A stretch of DNA of 64,000 nucleotides from Ascidiaceihabitans sp047624005 (lineage in GTDB: Bacteria; Pseudomonadota; Alphaproteobacteria; Rhodobacterales; Rhodobacteraceae): contig JBLHPE010000002.1 of NCBI GenBank assembly GCA_047624005.1, positions 24,207 through 88,206 on the forward strand, given 5' to 3'. The first letter of the stretch is position 1. Every line of letters starts with the position of its first letter. Below the pieces are notes generated by a model. It was not told the origin of the DNA, did not search any database, and worked only from the letters and a program-made list of their open reading frames with translations. Below are positions 8,203 to 15,228 of this stretch, one piece after another. Made by a program: the position numbers and the translations under genes.

Positions 8203-8619
8203 TGCGCGGAGGGCTGGATGGTCGCGGGGTTGGCAACAACTTCGAGGAAAGTCCGGACTCCACAAAGTAATGGTGCCGGGTAACGCCCGGCGGGGGCAAC
8301 CCTAGGGAAAGCGCCACAGAAAATAGACCGCCTGTGTGCGGATCGGGCAACCGATATCACACGCAGGTAAGGGTGAAACGGTGGGGTAAGAGCCCACCGC
8401 GGGACGGGCAACCGGACCGGCATGGCAAGCCCCACCAGGAGCAATGCCAAATAGGGACCGCGTGCCGCTTTGCCTTCGGGTGAGTGGCGGGGCTGCTTTT
8501 GCCCCAGCAGGTCCGGGTTGGCAGCTAGAGGCGCGTAGGCAACTGCGGGCTAAGATGAATGACTATCTCGGGTGCGGCAACGTATCTAGACAGAATCCGG
8601 CTTACAGGCCCTCCGCGCA
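8203..8619 (+). ncRNA. rnpB: RNase P RNA (bacterial class A)
   Basis: About 417 nucleotides. The ends pair to form helix P1: 8203-8213 (ending gcggaggg) with 8609-8619 (starting ccctccgc). Conserved class A landmarks occur in order: GAGGAAAGTCCGGACTCC (8248-8265), the GGGTAACGCCCGG loop region, CAGGTAAGGGTGAAACGGTG (8361-8380), GGTAAGAGCCCACCG, and near the 3' end ATGACTATC and ACAGAATCCGGCTTACAGGC. This RNA is the catalytic part of the enzyme that removes 5' leaders from tRNA precursors. Exact ends are inferred from pairing. Protein-length open frames across it are not genes. Confidence 0.95.
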
Positions 8620-8701
8620 TATTTACTTTTTACCCCGACTTGCAGTGCAGGTCAGGGGATGAAACACGTTCGCTAAATTTTTTCACGTTTGGAGCAGCGC
8701 A

Positions 8702-9409
8702 ATGGACCTCAAAAAAAAAATCGTCGTCGTAACAGGCGGCAGTGACGGCATCGGACGTCATATCTGCTTGAAGTTAGCCGCTGAAGGCGTGCAGGTGGCG
8801 CTGCTTGGCCGCAATGCAGAACGCTTGGCTAAAGTGGAGCAAGAGGCCCTAGCGGCCGGTGCACCGAAGGCCGCAGGCATTGTGTGTGATCTGCAAGACG
8901 TAGCGCAAATCAATGCGGCGATTGTGAAAATCAAAGCTGATTTTGGCGGCATAGACATTCTGATCAACAATGCTGGTATCTGGCACAAGGCGGGGCCACT
9001 CGATACGATCAGCCCTGAAATGCTGCAAGCGACCGTGCAAACGAATCTAACGGGGCTTATGCAAATGACGCAGGCGGCGCTTCCCACGATCCGCGCGGCT
9101 GACGAGGGTGCGATTCTCAATGTGATTTCCAAATCAGGTGTCGTGGCGCAAGGTGGCCAGTCAGTTTATACGGCCACGAAATATGGCGCACGCGGCTTTA
9201 CCGAGGTGCTGAAAGAAGAAGAGGGCGCAAACGGTGTGCGCGTTGCTGGCCTTTACCAAAGTGGGACAAATACAGAAATGTTCGCCAAAGCGGGCGAAGA
9301 GGTCCCAAATCACATCTTTACCGAACCAGATGATCTTGCGGACGTGGTGGTCTTTATGTTGTCTCGACCTGCGAAATTGTGGATTCACGACATCCGCATC
9401 GAACTTTAA
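8702..9409 (+). CDS. Short-chain dehydrogenase/reductase family oxidoreductase
   Basis: 235 residues. NAD(P)-binding TGGSDGIG at residue 11, NNAGIWHKAG near residue 90, and the catalytic Ser-Tyr-Lys set as ISKSG and YTATKYG (Tyr near 157, Lys near 161). This is the classical SDR layout. Ser and Tyr are both present, so it should be active. Substrate cannot be read from the sequence. It stands alone between rnpB and rpmG. Confidence 0.88.
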   Translation: MDLKKKIVVVTGGSDGIGRHICLKLAAEGVQVALLGRNAERLAKVEQEALAAGAPKAAGIVCDLQDVAQINAAIVKIKADFGGIDILINNAGIWHKAGPLDTISPEMLQATVQTNLTGLMQMTQAALPTIRAADEGAILNVISKSGVVAQGGQSVYTATKYGARGFTEVLKEEEGANGVRVAGLYQSGTNTEMFAKAGEEVPNHIFTEPDDLADVVVFMLSRPAKLWIHDIRIEL

Positions 9410-9462
9410 TCACGCATCATAGGTTTTTAACCAACTGACCGCTGATCAACCCGTTTTTGCGG

Positions 9463-9490
9463 TTGACTCGGAGGGTGTACGGGGTAGAAG
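9463..9490 (+). promoter_or_regulatory. Candidate promoter of rpmG
   Basis: TTGACT (9463-9468), a 16-base gap and TAGAAG (9485-9490) precede rpmG by about 70 bases. The -35 is good and the -10 weak. Prediction only. Confidence 0.35.
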
Positions 9491-9561
9491 CCATAAATCA
9501 AGAATTCACGCGTATTCCCACACGATTGTAGTCGAGGGAGCCGCGCACTAGGAGAAGACAC

Positions 9562-9729
9562 ATGGCGAAGCCAACCACGATCAAAATCCGTTTGAACTCG
9601 TCCGCGGGCACAGGCCACTTCTATGTGACCAAAAAGAACGCACGTACAATGACTGAAAAGATGGTCGCACGTAAGTATGACCCAGTTGCGCGTAAGCACG
9701 TTGAGTACAAAGAAGGCAAGATCAAGTAA
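9562..9729 (+). CDS. rpmG: 50S ribosomal protein L33
   Basis: 55 residues, the normal length. Starts MAKPTTIKIRLNSSAGTGHF and ends in a Lys-rich tail (VEYKEGKIK), both typical of L33. It is the form without the zinc-binding Cys pairs. ATG 9562 is preceded by TAGGAGAAGACAC, a strong ribosome binding site. A rho-independent terminator follows directly. Confidence 0.96.
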   Translation: MAKPTTIKIRLNSSAGTGHFYVTKKNARTMTEKMVARKYDPVARKHVEYKEGKIK

Positions 9730-9756
9730 GATCTGACCTGATTACACGTTCTAAAG

Positions 9757-9780
9757 GCCGCGCGGTTTGCGCGGCTTTTT
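9757..9780 (+). terminator. Rho-independent terminator of rpmG
   Basis: A perfect 7-base stem (GCCGCGC / GCGCGGC) with a 5-base loop, followed by five T, 27 bases after the rpmG stop. Confidence 0.9.
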
Positions 9781-9797
9781 GCATTTCTGACGTACCC

Positions 9798-9815
9798 AAG
9801 TTCCAATTGGAACTT
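9798..9815. repeat. Perfect 18-base palindrome between rpmG and the convergent secreted-protein gene
   Basis: AAGTTCCAATTGGAACTT is its own reverse complement with no loop. It lies after the rpmG terminator and 30 bases before the stop of the minus-strand gene. A loopless palindrome suits a dimeric DNA-binding protein better than an RNA hairpin. Function unknown. Confidence 0.6.
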
Positions 9816-9844
9816 AGCGTGGGATGACGCCACGCTCAGGTGTC

Positions 9845-10234
9845 TTACTCGGGGTATTTACGGCGTGCCTTTGCCTTTGCCAGAGTTTTTGATCCTTTTT
9901 TAGCGACGGCGCTCCATTCATATGTATGGATTCCATTTGGCGGGCATGGGCTTTTGTACTTGAATGCGCCAGACGGAATTTTCCCCGAGCCATTTACCTT
10001 TACGCTTCCCCCGCCATGATTATAGCCCGGCACATTTAGGTCTGTCAGTTTGAACACGATCTTTGTTGTCCCGTCTGGGACGCCCTTTAAAGAAAATTCT
10101 GGGTTGGCGACGCGGTTAGGATTCCCAGAGGTGCAACTGGGTATGTTGCCCCATTTAAAAGCCAGCGTCATTTCTGCACTGGCAAATGTTGCGCTGAAAA
10201 TAAGGAGCGCGATGGAAGATGAAATTTTATGCAT
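9845..10234 (-). CDS. Secreted PEBP/YbhB-like protein
   Basis: 129 residues. The signal peptide MHKISSSIALLIFSATFASA ends in an AxA-type cleavage site. The mature part contains KIVFKLTDLNVPGYNHGGG and the motif SPCPPNGIHTYEW, which match the ligand-binding loops of phosphatidylethanolamine-binding proteins (PCPPxGxHxY). It is shorter than typical members (about 150-180 residues). The molecular role in bacteria is unknown for most members. Ends convergent with rpmG; the sequence upstream (10235-10450) contains no gene. Confidence 0.68.
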   Translation of the reverse strand: MHKISSSIALLIFSATFASAEMTLAFKWGNIPSCTSGNPNRVANPEFSLKGVPDGTTKIVFKLTDLNVPGYNHGGGSVKVNGSGKIPSGAFKYKSPCPPNGIHTYEWSAVAKKGSKTLAKAKARRKYPE

Positions 10235-10453
10235 GGCTATACCCTTGTTTTATCGATCCTGACGGATGGTCTGGGATCGTTTGAGACGCACGCCTCAAAA
10301 AGCCTAACAAGCGAAACATGTGTTTCCAGCCAAAAAATGGGCGCCTAATAGCTAAATAATAACCAGTTTTGGCATGCGTGCAAGTTGTGCCTTAAATTCA
10401 ACGAACAGCGTTTGATGCGCCAATGCACGCCACATCTTCCCCCTGACTTGGCT

Positions 10454-10933
10454 CTAGTAGTCATATCCCGCATAACGAATAGGTAGATCTGCGTCTTGTG
10501 GTTTACCAACGAATTGCGCCCAAACACCGCCCGGTCGCCATATGCTGTCCATCAGTTCAAACGCTGGCTGAACCTCGCCGCCAAGCCCCTCAAGCGCATA
10601 GCGGTAATAGAATGCAGAGACCCGTGCATTGTAGATGCAATGGACGTGAATAGTATCATTTTGTGATTGCGCCAAGGCCGCGCAAAACGCGTTAAAGTTT
10701 GCCTGTGTTGGGTTTTCGAAATCGACGGGGATGTAGGTGTATTTCAGGCCAAGGTCTGCCAAACATCCTGTCTGGTCCTTTAAGGCACCTTTGTTGGTGT
10801 GTGGGCCCAAATTGATGACATGGGTCACACCGCTAGTCTTGAATTGGGCGAACTGCGCTTCTGTCGGTTGCCCCGACAATGTGGTCAGGTTGTCGCGTCG
10901 CCGCCAGTTTATCACGGTAGATAAGTCAGACAT
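10454..10933 (-). CDS. Protein tyrosine phosphatase / beta-lactamase hydrolase-like (DUF442) family protein
   Basis: 159 residues from ATG 10933, which has AAAGGA upstream. The N-terminal half (LTTLSGQPTEAQFAQF, GVTHVINLGP) is the usual start of DUF442/BLH proteins. The active-site loop reads VHCIYNARVSAFYYR: Cys and Arg separated by four residues (CX4R), as in the DUF442/rhodanese-related branch rather than the CX5R of classical tyrosine phosphatases. It may be a phosphatase or a sulfur-transfer enzyme. Confidence 0.7.
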   Translation of the reverse strand: MSDLSTVINWRRRDNLTTLSGQPTEAQFAQFKTSGVTHVINLGPHTNKGALKDQTGCLADLGLKYTYIPVDFENPTQANFNAFCAALAQSQNDTIHVHCIYNARVSAFYYRYALEGLGGEVQPAFELMDSIWRPGGVWAQFVGKPQDADLPIRYAGYDY

Positions 10934-10985
10934 TTCACGTTCCTTTGTATCCCAGCACCATAGCACAGCCTCGGCATGTCATCTT

Positions 10986-11294
10986 TTATCGTTCCGTCGG
11001 ATCCACGTCTTTATGAAGGGTCGCAAACGCAAGCAACTCGGCCCTCGTGTATTTTGTATATCGGCGTTTGGTGCTTGGGAGGTGATCCAGCCTGCTTACG
11101 CCCTCACGTCTGGCCAGCAAGGGGCGGATCGGACGGGGGACAAAGCCGCCACCACAATTGGGGCATACGTTGCTCAGCACGTTGTCCACGCACTCCACAC
11201 AGAACGTGCATTCATAGCTGCAGATACGGGCGCGGTTATCTTCGGGTGGTAAGTCGCAATCACACAGCTCGCAATTTGGGCGCAGTTCCAACAT
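10986..11294 (-). CDS. DUF1272 family zinc-ribbon protein
   Basis: 102 residues from ATG 11294 (start MLELRPNCELCDCDLPP). Four Cys pairs (CELCDC, CSYEC, CVEC, CPNCGG) suggest two zinc-binding sites. The first 60 residues are the DUF1272 domain, which has no known function; the C-terminal 40 residues are basic and variable. A frame extends 12 codons upstream but would run into the terminator hairpin of the next gene. Confidence 0.78.
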   Translation of the reverse strand: MLELRPNCELCDCDLPPEDNRARICSYECTFCVECVDNVLSNVCPNCGGGFVPRPIRPLLARREGVSRLDHLPSTKRRYTKYTRAELLAFATLHKDVDPTER

Positions 11295-11319
11295 CTTTAG
11301 CTTCCTTGTCTTACCACGA

Positions 11320-11348
11320 AAAAAGGCCACCCTAATAGGGTGGCCCTG
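11320..11348 (-). terminator. Rho-independent terminator of the Bax inhibitor-1 family gene
   Basis: On the minus strand GGCCACCCTA / TAGGGTGGCC forms a strong hairpin followed by seven U (complement of the A run ending at 11324). It lies about 25 bases after the stop of the gene at 11372. Confidence 0.8.
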
Positions 11349-11371
11349 ATCACATCAAATAGTAATGACGT

Positions 11372-12172
11372 TTAGTCTTGTGAGCCCATGAACATCAGCA
11401 GGAACTGGAACATGTTCAAGAATGAGATGTACAAGGAAAGCGCACCGTCTGAGGCAGCTTTGTCCAACCATTCTTGGTCACCGTGATGGGCGTGAGCCAC
11501 ATACGTGCGTTTGATTTCCTGCGTGTGATAGGCTGTCAGTGCTGCAAAGATCACAACACCAATGGCTGAGATTGCCATCATCATCACTGAAGATTGCAAG
11601 AACATGTTGATAACCATCGCAATGATCAGGCCAATAACACCCATCATCAGGAATGTGCCCATGCCGGACAGGTCCTTCTTGGTGGTGTAGCCATAAAGGC
11701 TAAGACCAGCGAACGCGATTGAAGTCACTAGGAAGGTCTGTGTGATCGAATATGGCGTGTAAACCAAGAAGATCGAGCTCATCGACACGCCCATAACGGC
11801 GGCGAAGATGAAGAAACCCAATTGGACTGCAGCGGCAGAACCGCGGCTCATCAATGCGCCCCATCCAAAGAAGATAAAGGCGAGCGGTGCAAACATTACG
11901 ACGTAACGCAGTGGCGTGGTGTAAAGCATTTGGCCAAGACCGGTCAGGTATGACCCTTCGCGCAATGCGTAAACAGCGCCTTCAGCGTTCATAGCAGCTG
12001 CAGACGGGTCGGATGTCACTGCCAAACCGGCAATGGCCCAAGCGGCCAGCGCTGTGATCAACATGCCAATCGACATTTGACCATAAACTTTATTCATGTG
12101 GGCGCGCAGGCCCGCATCGATATTGGCGGCGCTGGATCCGGCCGCACTCCGGATTGTATTCACGTCAGCCAT
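11372..12172 (-). CDS. Bax inhibitor-1 / YccA family membrane protein
   Basis: 266 residues with about seven transmembrane helices (for example LITALAAWAIAGLAV and VIGLIIAMVINMFL). The family signature region with ALTAYHTQEIKRTYV near the C-terminus is present. Bacterial members include E. coli YbhL/YccA; YccA interacts with FtsH, and BsYetJ is a pH-dependent calcium leak channel. The start (MADVNTIRSAAGSSAA) is the roseobacter-like N-terminus, with GGAGGTC upstream. It appears monocistronic, closed by a good terminator. Confidence 0.9.
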   Translation of the reverse strand: MADVNTIRSAAGSSAANIDAGLRAHMNKVYGQMSIGMLITALAAWAIAGLAVTSDPSAAAMNAEGAVYALREGSYLTGLGQMLYTTPLRYVVMFAPLAFIFFGWGALMSRGSAAAVQLGFFIFAAVMGVSMSSIFLVYTPYSITQTFLVTSIAFAGLSLYGYTTKKDLSGMGTFLMMGVIGLIIAMVINMFLQSSVMMMAISAIGVVIFAALTAYHTQEIKRTYVAHAHHGDQEWLDKAASDGALSLYISFLNMFQFLLMFMGSQD

Positions 12173-12248
12173 TGATGACCTCCATTAAGAACAAAATGAT
12201 ACGCAAGGTCCTCCCGCGTTTTCTATGTTCTGAATATTGGGGCATAGG

Positions 12249-12285
12249 CCGCATGTTTCAAGTCATTTCGATCCAAAACATGCGG
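12249..12285 (-). terminator. Inverted repeat downstream of the DUF1127 gene
   Basis: A perfect 10-base stem (CCGCATGTTT / AAACATGCGG) with a 17-base loop. It lies 27 bases after the stop of the minus-strand DUF1127 gene, but no U run follows. It may be a weak terminator or an mRNA 3'-end stabiliser. Confidence 0.45.
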
Positions 12286-12311
12286 CAAATTTATCGAAGT
12301 TAACGCCAGTG

Positions 12312-12515
12312 TCACTTGCGCCACGTATTTGGTACATCCCAGAACGGACGGTTGGCTTCAGTGTGGGCATCGAAACGGGACAGGCCAATGTCGTTTAGGG
12401 CGGCGTCATCCAATGCAGCAAGGGCGCGGCGGCTGTGCCAAACGTTGTAAAACTGGCGTAAAGACGCGGTTGAACGAGGGGCTGCGTGGCAAGCGTTGTT
12501 TTCAATATAGGCCAT
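12312..12515 (-). CDS. DUF1127 (YjiS-like) small protein
   Basis: 67 residues from ATG 12515, with CAAGGAGAAG upstream. The C-terminal half holds the DUF1127 core (SRRALAALDDAALNDIGLSR, followed by a short Trp-containing tail). Proteins of this family are small, basic and Arg-rich; some alphaproteobacterial members bind RNA or affect phosphate and carbon metabolism, but this one is uncharacterised. It is transcribed away from a LysR gene and shares its control region, which suggests regulation by that protein. Confidence 0.8.
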   Translation of the reverse strand: MAYIENNACHAAPRSTASLRQFYNVWHSRRALAALDDAALNDIGLSRFDAHTEANRPFWDVPNTWRK

Positions 12516-12561
12516 GATACTTCTCCTTGAGTAACTGAATGCGATGAATTCGACCGAACGC

Positions 12562-12576
12562 ATCAAACTTGTTGAT
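12562..12576. promoter_or_regulatory. Candidate LysR-type operator between DUF1127 and lysR genes
   Basis: ATC-N9-GAT with dyad symmetry (CATCAA-ACTTG-TTGATG, 12561-12577), which fits the T-N11-A LysR box. A third half-site (ATACATCAA, 12625-12633) lies 48 bases away, next to the lysR start. This arrangement of one strong and one weaker site is usual for LysR regulators. Confidence 0.55.
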
Positions 12577-12645
12577 GTGTATGCCGTATCGCGTTACATT
12601 TGGAAAACGAATGGTTGTGATGCAATACATCAAGGATGGTGATGG

Positions 12646-13521
12646 ATGAGAAATCTTGACGTAACCACGCTACGCTCTTTTGTGGCGGTGGCCGAATCTG
12701 GTGGCGTGACACGGGCTGCTGGGTTTCTGCATTTGACCCAATCTGCTGTTTCGATGCAGCTTAAGCGGCTGGAAGAGCTGTTGGGGCTTGAATTGTTGGA
12801 CCGTTCCGGGCGCACCATCGCGCTAACGGCGTCAGGTGAACAACTCTTAGTGTATGCCCGTCGCATGGTTGCACTAAATGACGAGGTGATCACCCGCCTG
12901 ACCGATCAAGCTTACGAGGGGCAAATCACGCTGGGCGTACCACATGACATTGTTTACCCAGTGATCCCGCAGGTTCTACGGCAATTCAACGCTGCGTTTC
13001 CCCGGGTCAAAGTTCAATTGATCACATCCTATACCCGCAGTCTGTTTGACGATTTCAGCAAAGGCAGCTGCGATTTGATCCTGACCACCGAAACAGAACT
13101 TGGGCCAGGGGGGGAAACCCTGTGTACAAAACCACTGTGTTGGATTGGGGCACCGAGCGGATCGGCGTGGCGTCAACGACCATTGCGTCTGGCATTTGGG
13201 CGCAAATGTACATTCCGTCCACGTGTGATTGAAAAGTTGGACATGGCTGAAATTGAATGGGACGTGGTTGTGGAAACCGACAGCGATCGGACGATCGAGG
13301 CGACGGTAAGTGCCGATTTGGCTGTCCACACAATGATTGAGGGCACAGAGCCGCCGCATCTTGAGCGGATTGACCACAATAACAGCTTGCCCGAACTGCC
13401 AGCGCAAAGGGTGAATTTATACGGGGCGGGTGGGGCCAAAAATGTCGTGCACGACTCGCTTGCTGACTTGTTGCGGCGCGCTTTTGGCGGCGCAGAGCAG
13501 GCGAAACTTCGCGCAGTTTGA
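12646..13521 (+). CDS. LysR family transcriptional regulator
   Basis: 291 residues. The N-terminal winged helix-turn-helix is clear (LRSFVAVAESGGVTRAAGFL, then QSAVSMQLKRLEELLG, residues 8-45), followed by GRTIALTASGEQLL. The rest is the periplasmic-binding-like effector domain (GVPHDIVYPVIPQVL). Ligand unknown. It is divergent from the DUF1127 gene, and the shared region carries a LysR-type operator, so it probably controls that gene and itself. Confidence 0.9.
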   Translation: MRNLDVTTLRSFVAVAESGGVTRAAGFLHLTQSAVSMQLKRLEELLGLELLDRSGRTIALTASGEQLLVYARRMVALNDEVITRLTDQAYEGQITLGVPHDIVYPVIPQVLRQFNAAFPRVKVQLITSYTRSLFDDFSKGSCDLILTTETELGPGGETLCTKPLCWIGAPSGSAWRQRPLRLAFGRKCTFRPRVIEKLDMAEIEWDVVVETDSDRTIEATVSADLAVHTMIEGTEPPHLERIDHNNSLPELPAQRVNLYGAGGAKNVVHDSLADLLRRAFGGAEQAKLRAV

Positions 13522-13943
13522 TGTATATCAGGCGGTAAGAGGGCAAACACATACCCTGCATTGCTGGGTAAATATTGAAACTGTATCAATATAAAGGCGA
13601 AGAACGCGCGAGAATGGAAATCGCATTGATGAAAATAAATTCATATAATCAACTATTGCTATGTGAATAAGTTATTTATTTTGGCTGGCTTAGGGCAAGT
13701 TTAGGAAATCACTTGAACCTTATGCCTACCGAAAAGATCATCCAAACAACCCCTTAAGCGTATTAGCCCGTAGTTTACTCGCCTTATTGGGGCGTTCTTA
13801 TTGTTGATTATTGAGCCAAATTGACGCATATTTCCAAAGAATATACGAGCTCAATGAACACTTTTTGTTGGTGGAAAAGTCTCACTTTCGATTTTTCCAA
13901 ACACGGGATGGAATGATCCGAGCTAATAAAAGTAGGAAATAGT
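13522..13943. other. AT-rich intergenic stretch without a recognisable gene
   Basis: 422 bases between lysR and the XRE gene. Both strands are broken by stops; no RNA gene or terminator with a T run was recognised. The last part must hold the promoter of the XRE gene (AGTAGGAAATAGT precedes its ATG). Confidence 0.5.
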
Positions 13944-14318
13944 ATGCCACATAAGGTAGACATTCATGTCGGTCAGAGATTGCGCCAAAGACGCTGGCTA
14001 GTTGGAATGACGCAGCAAGGGCTTGCTGAACTGGTTGGGATCAAATTCCAACAAATTCAAAAGTATGAGACGGGTGCGAACCGTGTAAGCGCGTCACGAC
14101 TTTGGGATATATCTGAAGCGTTGGGTGTACCGGCGGCACATTTCTTTGAGGGTATGGAAAACGCTGAGGCTCGCGTCTCAGGGGATGTGGCAAAGGTACC
14201 CGCAGACCTTTTGAAAGACAAAGAGGCGATGGATCTTGTGCGATCTTATTATTCGATCCCGGAAAATCAACGCCGCCGCTTGTTTGAATTGGCCCGTGTT
14301 CTTAGCGACGTTGCTTAG
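13944..14318 (+). CDS. XRE family helix-turn-helix transcriptional regulator
   Basis: 124 residues. Residues 8-62 are a Cro/CI-type HTH (LRQRRWLVGMTQQGLAELVG, IKFQQIQKYETGANRVSASR). The C-terminal half (KEAMDLVRSYYSIPENQRR) is conserved in many single-domain alphaproteobacterial XRE proteins related to rhizobial PraR/PhrR-like regulators. Targets unknown. A terminator follows about 80 bases after the stop. Confidence 0.88.
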   Translation: MPHKVDIHVGQRLRQRRWLVGMTQQGLAELVGIKFQQIQKYETGANRVSASRLWDISEALGVPAAHFFEGMENAEARVSGDVAKVPADLLKDKEAMDLVRSYYSIPENQRRRLFELARVLSDVA

Positions 14319-14398
14319 TTTGAACCTTGATTGAGGTTTGAAACTGGTTTTGCTGTGGTCTTAGAAACAGCATCTGCTGCCAAGAATGATTGCAATTC

Positions 14399-14424
14399 GG
14401 GGTGCGAAATGGCACCCCTTTTTT
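14399..14424 (+). terminator. Rho-independent terminator directly before the hisN-like start codon
   Basis: GGGGTGC / GCACCCC, a perfect 7-base stem with a 6-base loop, followed by six T. The next base is the A of the ATG of the phosphatase gene. It would end the XRE transcript. Confidence 0.82.
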
Positions 14425-15228
14425 ATGACATATACACCTTACGATCATGATGCGCTTGTCGCTGTTGCGCATGTCTTAGCGGATGCGGCGCGTACCGCCA
14501 TCCTACCGCATTTCCGCGCTATTGACTTAACGGCTGAAAACAAACTGAAAACAGGGTTCGATCCTGTGACCATCGCAGATAAAGCGGCCGAACAAGCCAT
14601 GCGCGACGTGTTGTCAGAAATGCGGCCCGATGATGCGATCTTGGGCGAAGAATTTGGCACCAAGTCTGGGACAAGTGGCCTGACGTGGGTTTTGGATCCG
14701 ATTGACGGCACGCGTGGATTTGTATCTGGCACTCCGACGTGGGGTGTCTTGATTGCGGTGGGTGATGAACATGGCCCACAAATAGGCCTGATCGATCAAC
14801 CATATATTTGCGAACGATTTCTTGGCACGCCCAAAGGGGCCGATTTCAAAGGACCACATGGCGCTGGTCCTATCAAAACAAGGTCATCGCGTCCTTTAGC
14901 CGAAGCGACAGTTTTCACAACTTTTCCAGAAGTGGGAACGGCCCAAGATCGGGCTGGTTTTGAGGCGGTGTCCAAGCAGGCGTTGCTGACCCGCTACGGT
15001 ATGGATTGTTACGCCTATGCGTTGTTGGCTGCAGGGCAAATCGATCTGGTGATTGAGGCAGGATTGAACGCATATGATATCCAAGGTCCAATTGGATTGA
15101 TCCACGGGGCAGGCGGCATTGTGACCGACTGGACTGGCGGACCGGCCCATAATGGTGGGCGCGCCATTGCTGCGGCCAACGCAGAAATCCACGCCGAAGC
15201 GCTGGCTATCTTAAGGATGTTCCCATGA
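14425..15228 (+). CDS. hisN: Inositol monophosphatase family protein, probably histidinol-phosphatase HisN
   Basis: 267 residues. The metal-binding motifs of the family are visible: GEEFGTKSG (Glu near 70), WVLDPIDGTRGFVSGTPTW (DPIDGT near 90) and AYDIQGPIGLIHGAGG (Asp near 216). The RGFVSGTPTWG sequence is closer to HisN (histidinol-phosphate to histidinol) than to inositol monophosphatase. ATG 14425 gives the expected N-terminus, yet no ribosome binding site precedes it because a terminator ends at 14424. An upstream ATG at 14386 is in frame but would translate through the terminator stem. The stop overlaps the next start by 4 bases. Confidence 0.8.
   Translation: MTYTPYDHDALVAVAHVLADAARTAILPHFRAIDLTAENKLKTGFDPVTIADKAAEQAMRDVLSEMRPDDAILGEEFGTKSGTSGLTWVLDPIDGTRGFVSGTPTWGVLIAVGDEHGPQIGLIDQPYICERFLGTPKGADFKGPHGAGPIKTRSSRPLAEATVFTTFPEVGTAQDRAGFEAVSKQALLTRYGMDCYAYALLAAGQIDLVIEAGLNAYDIQGPIGLIHGAGGIVTDWTGGPAHNGGRAIAAANAEIHAEALAILRMFP

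Noticed and set aside
8145..8662. Protein-length frames across 8145-8662
   Set aside because: The RNase P RNA occupies this place; its structural landmarks and end pairing explain the sequence.
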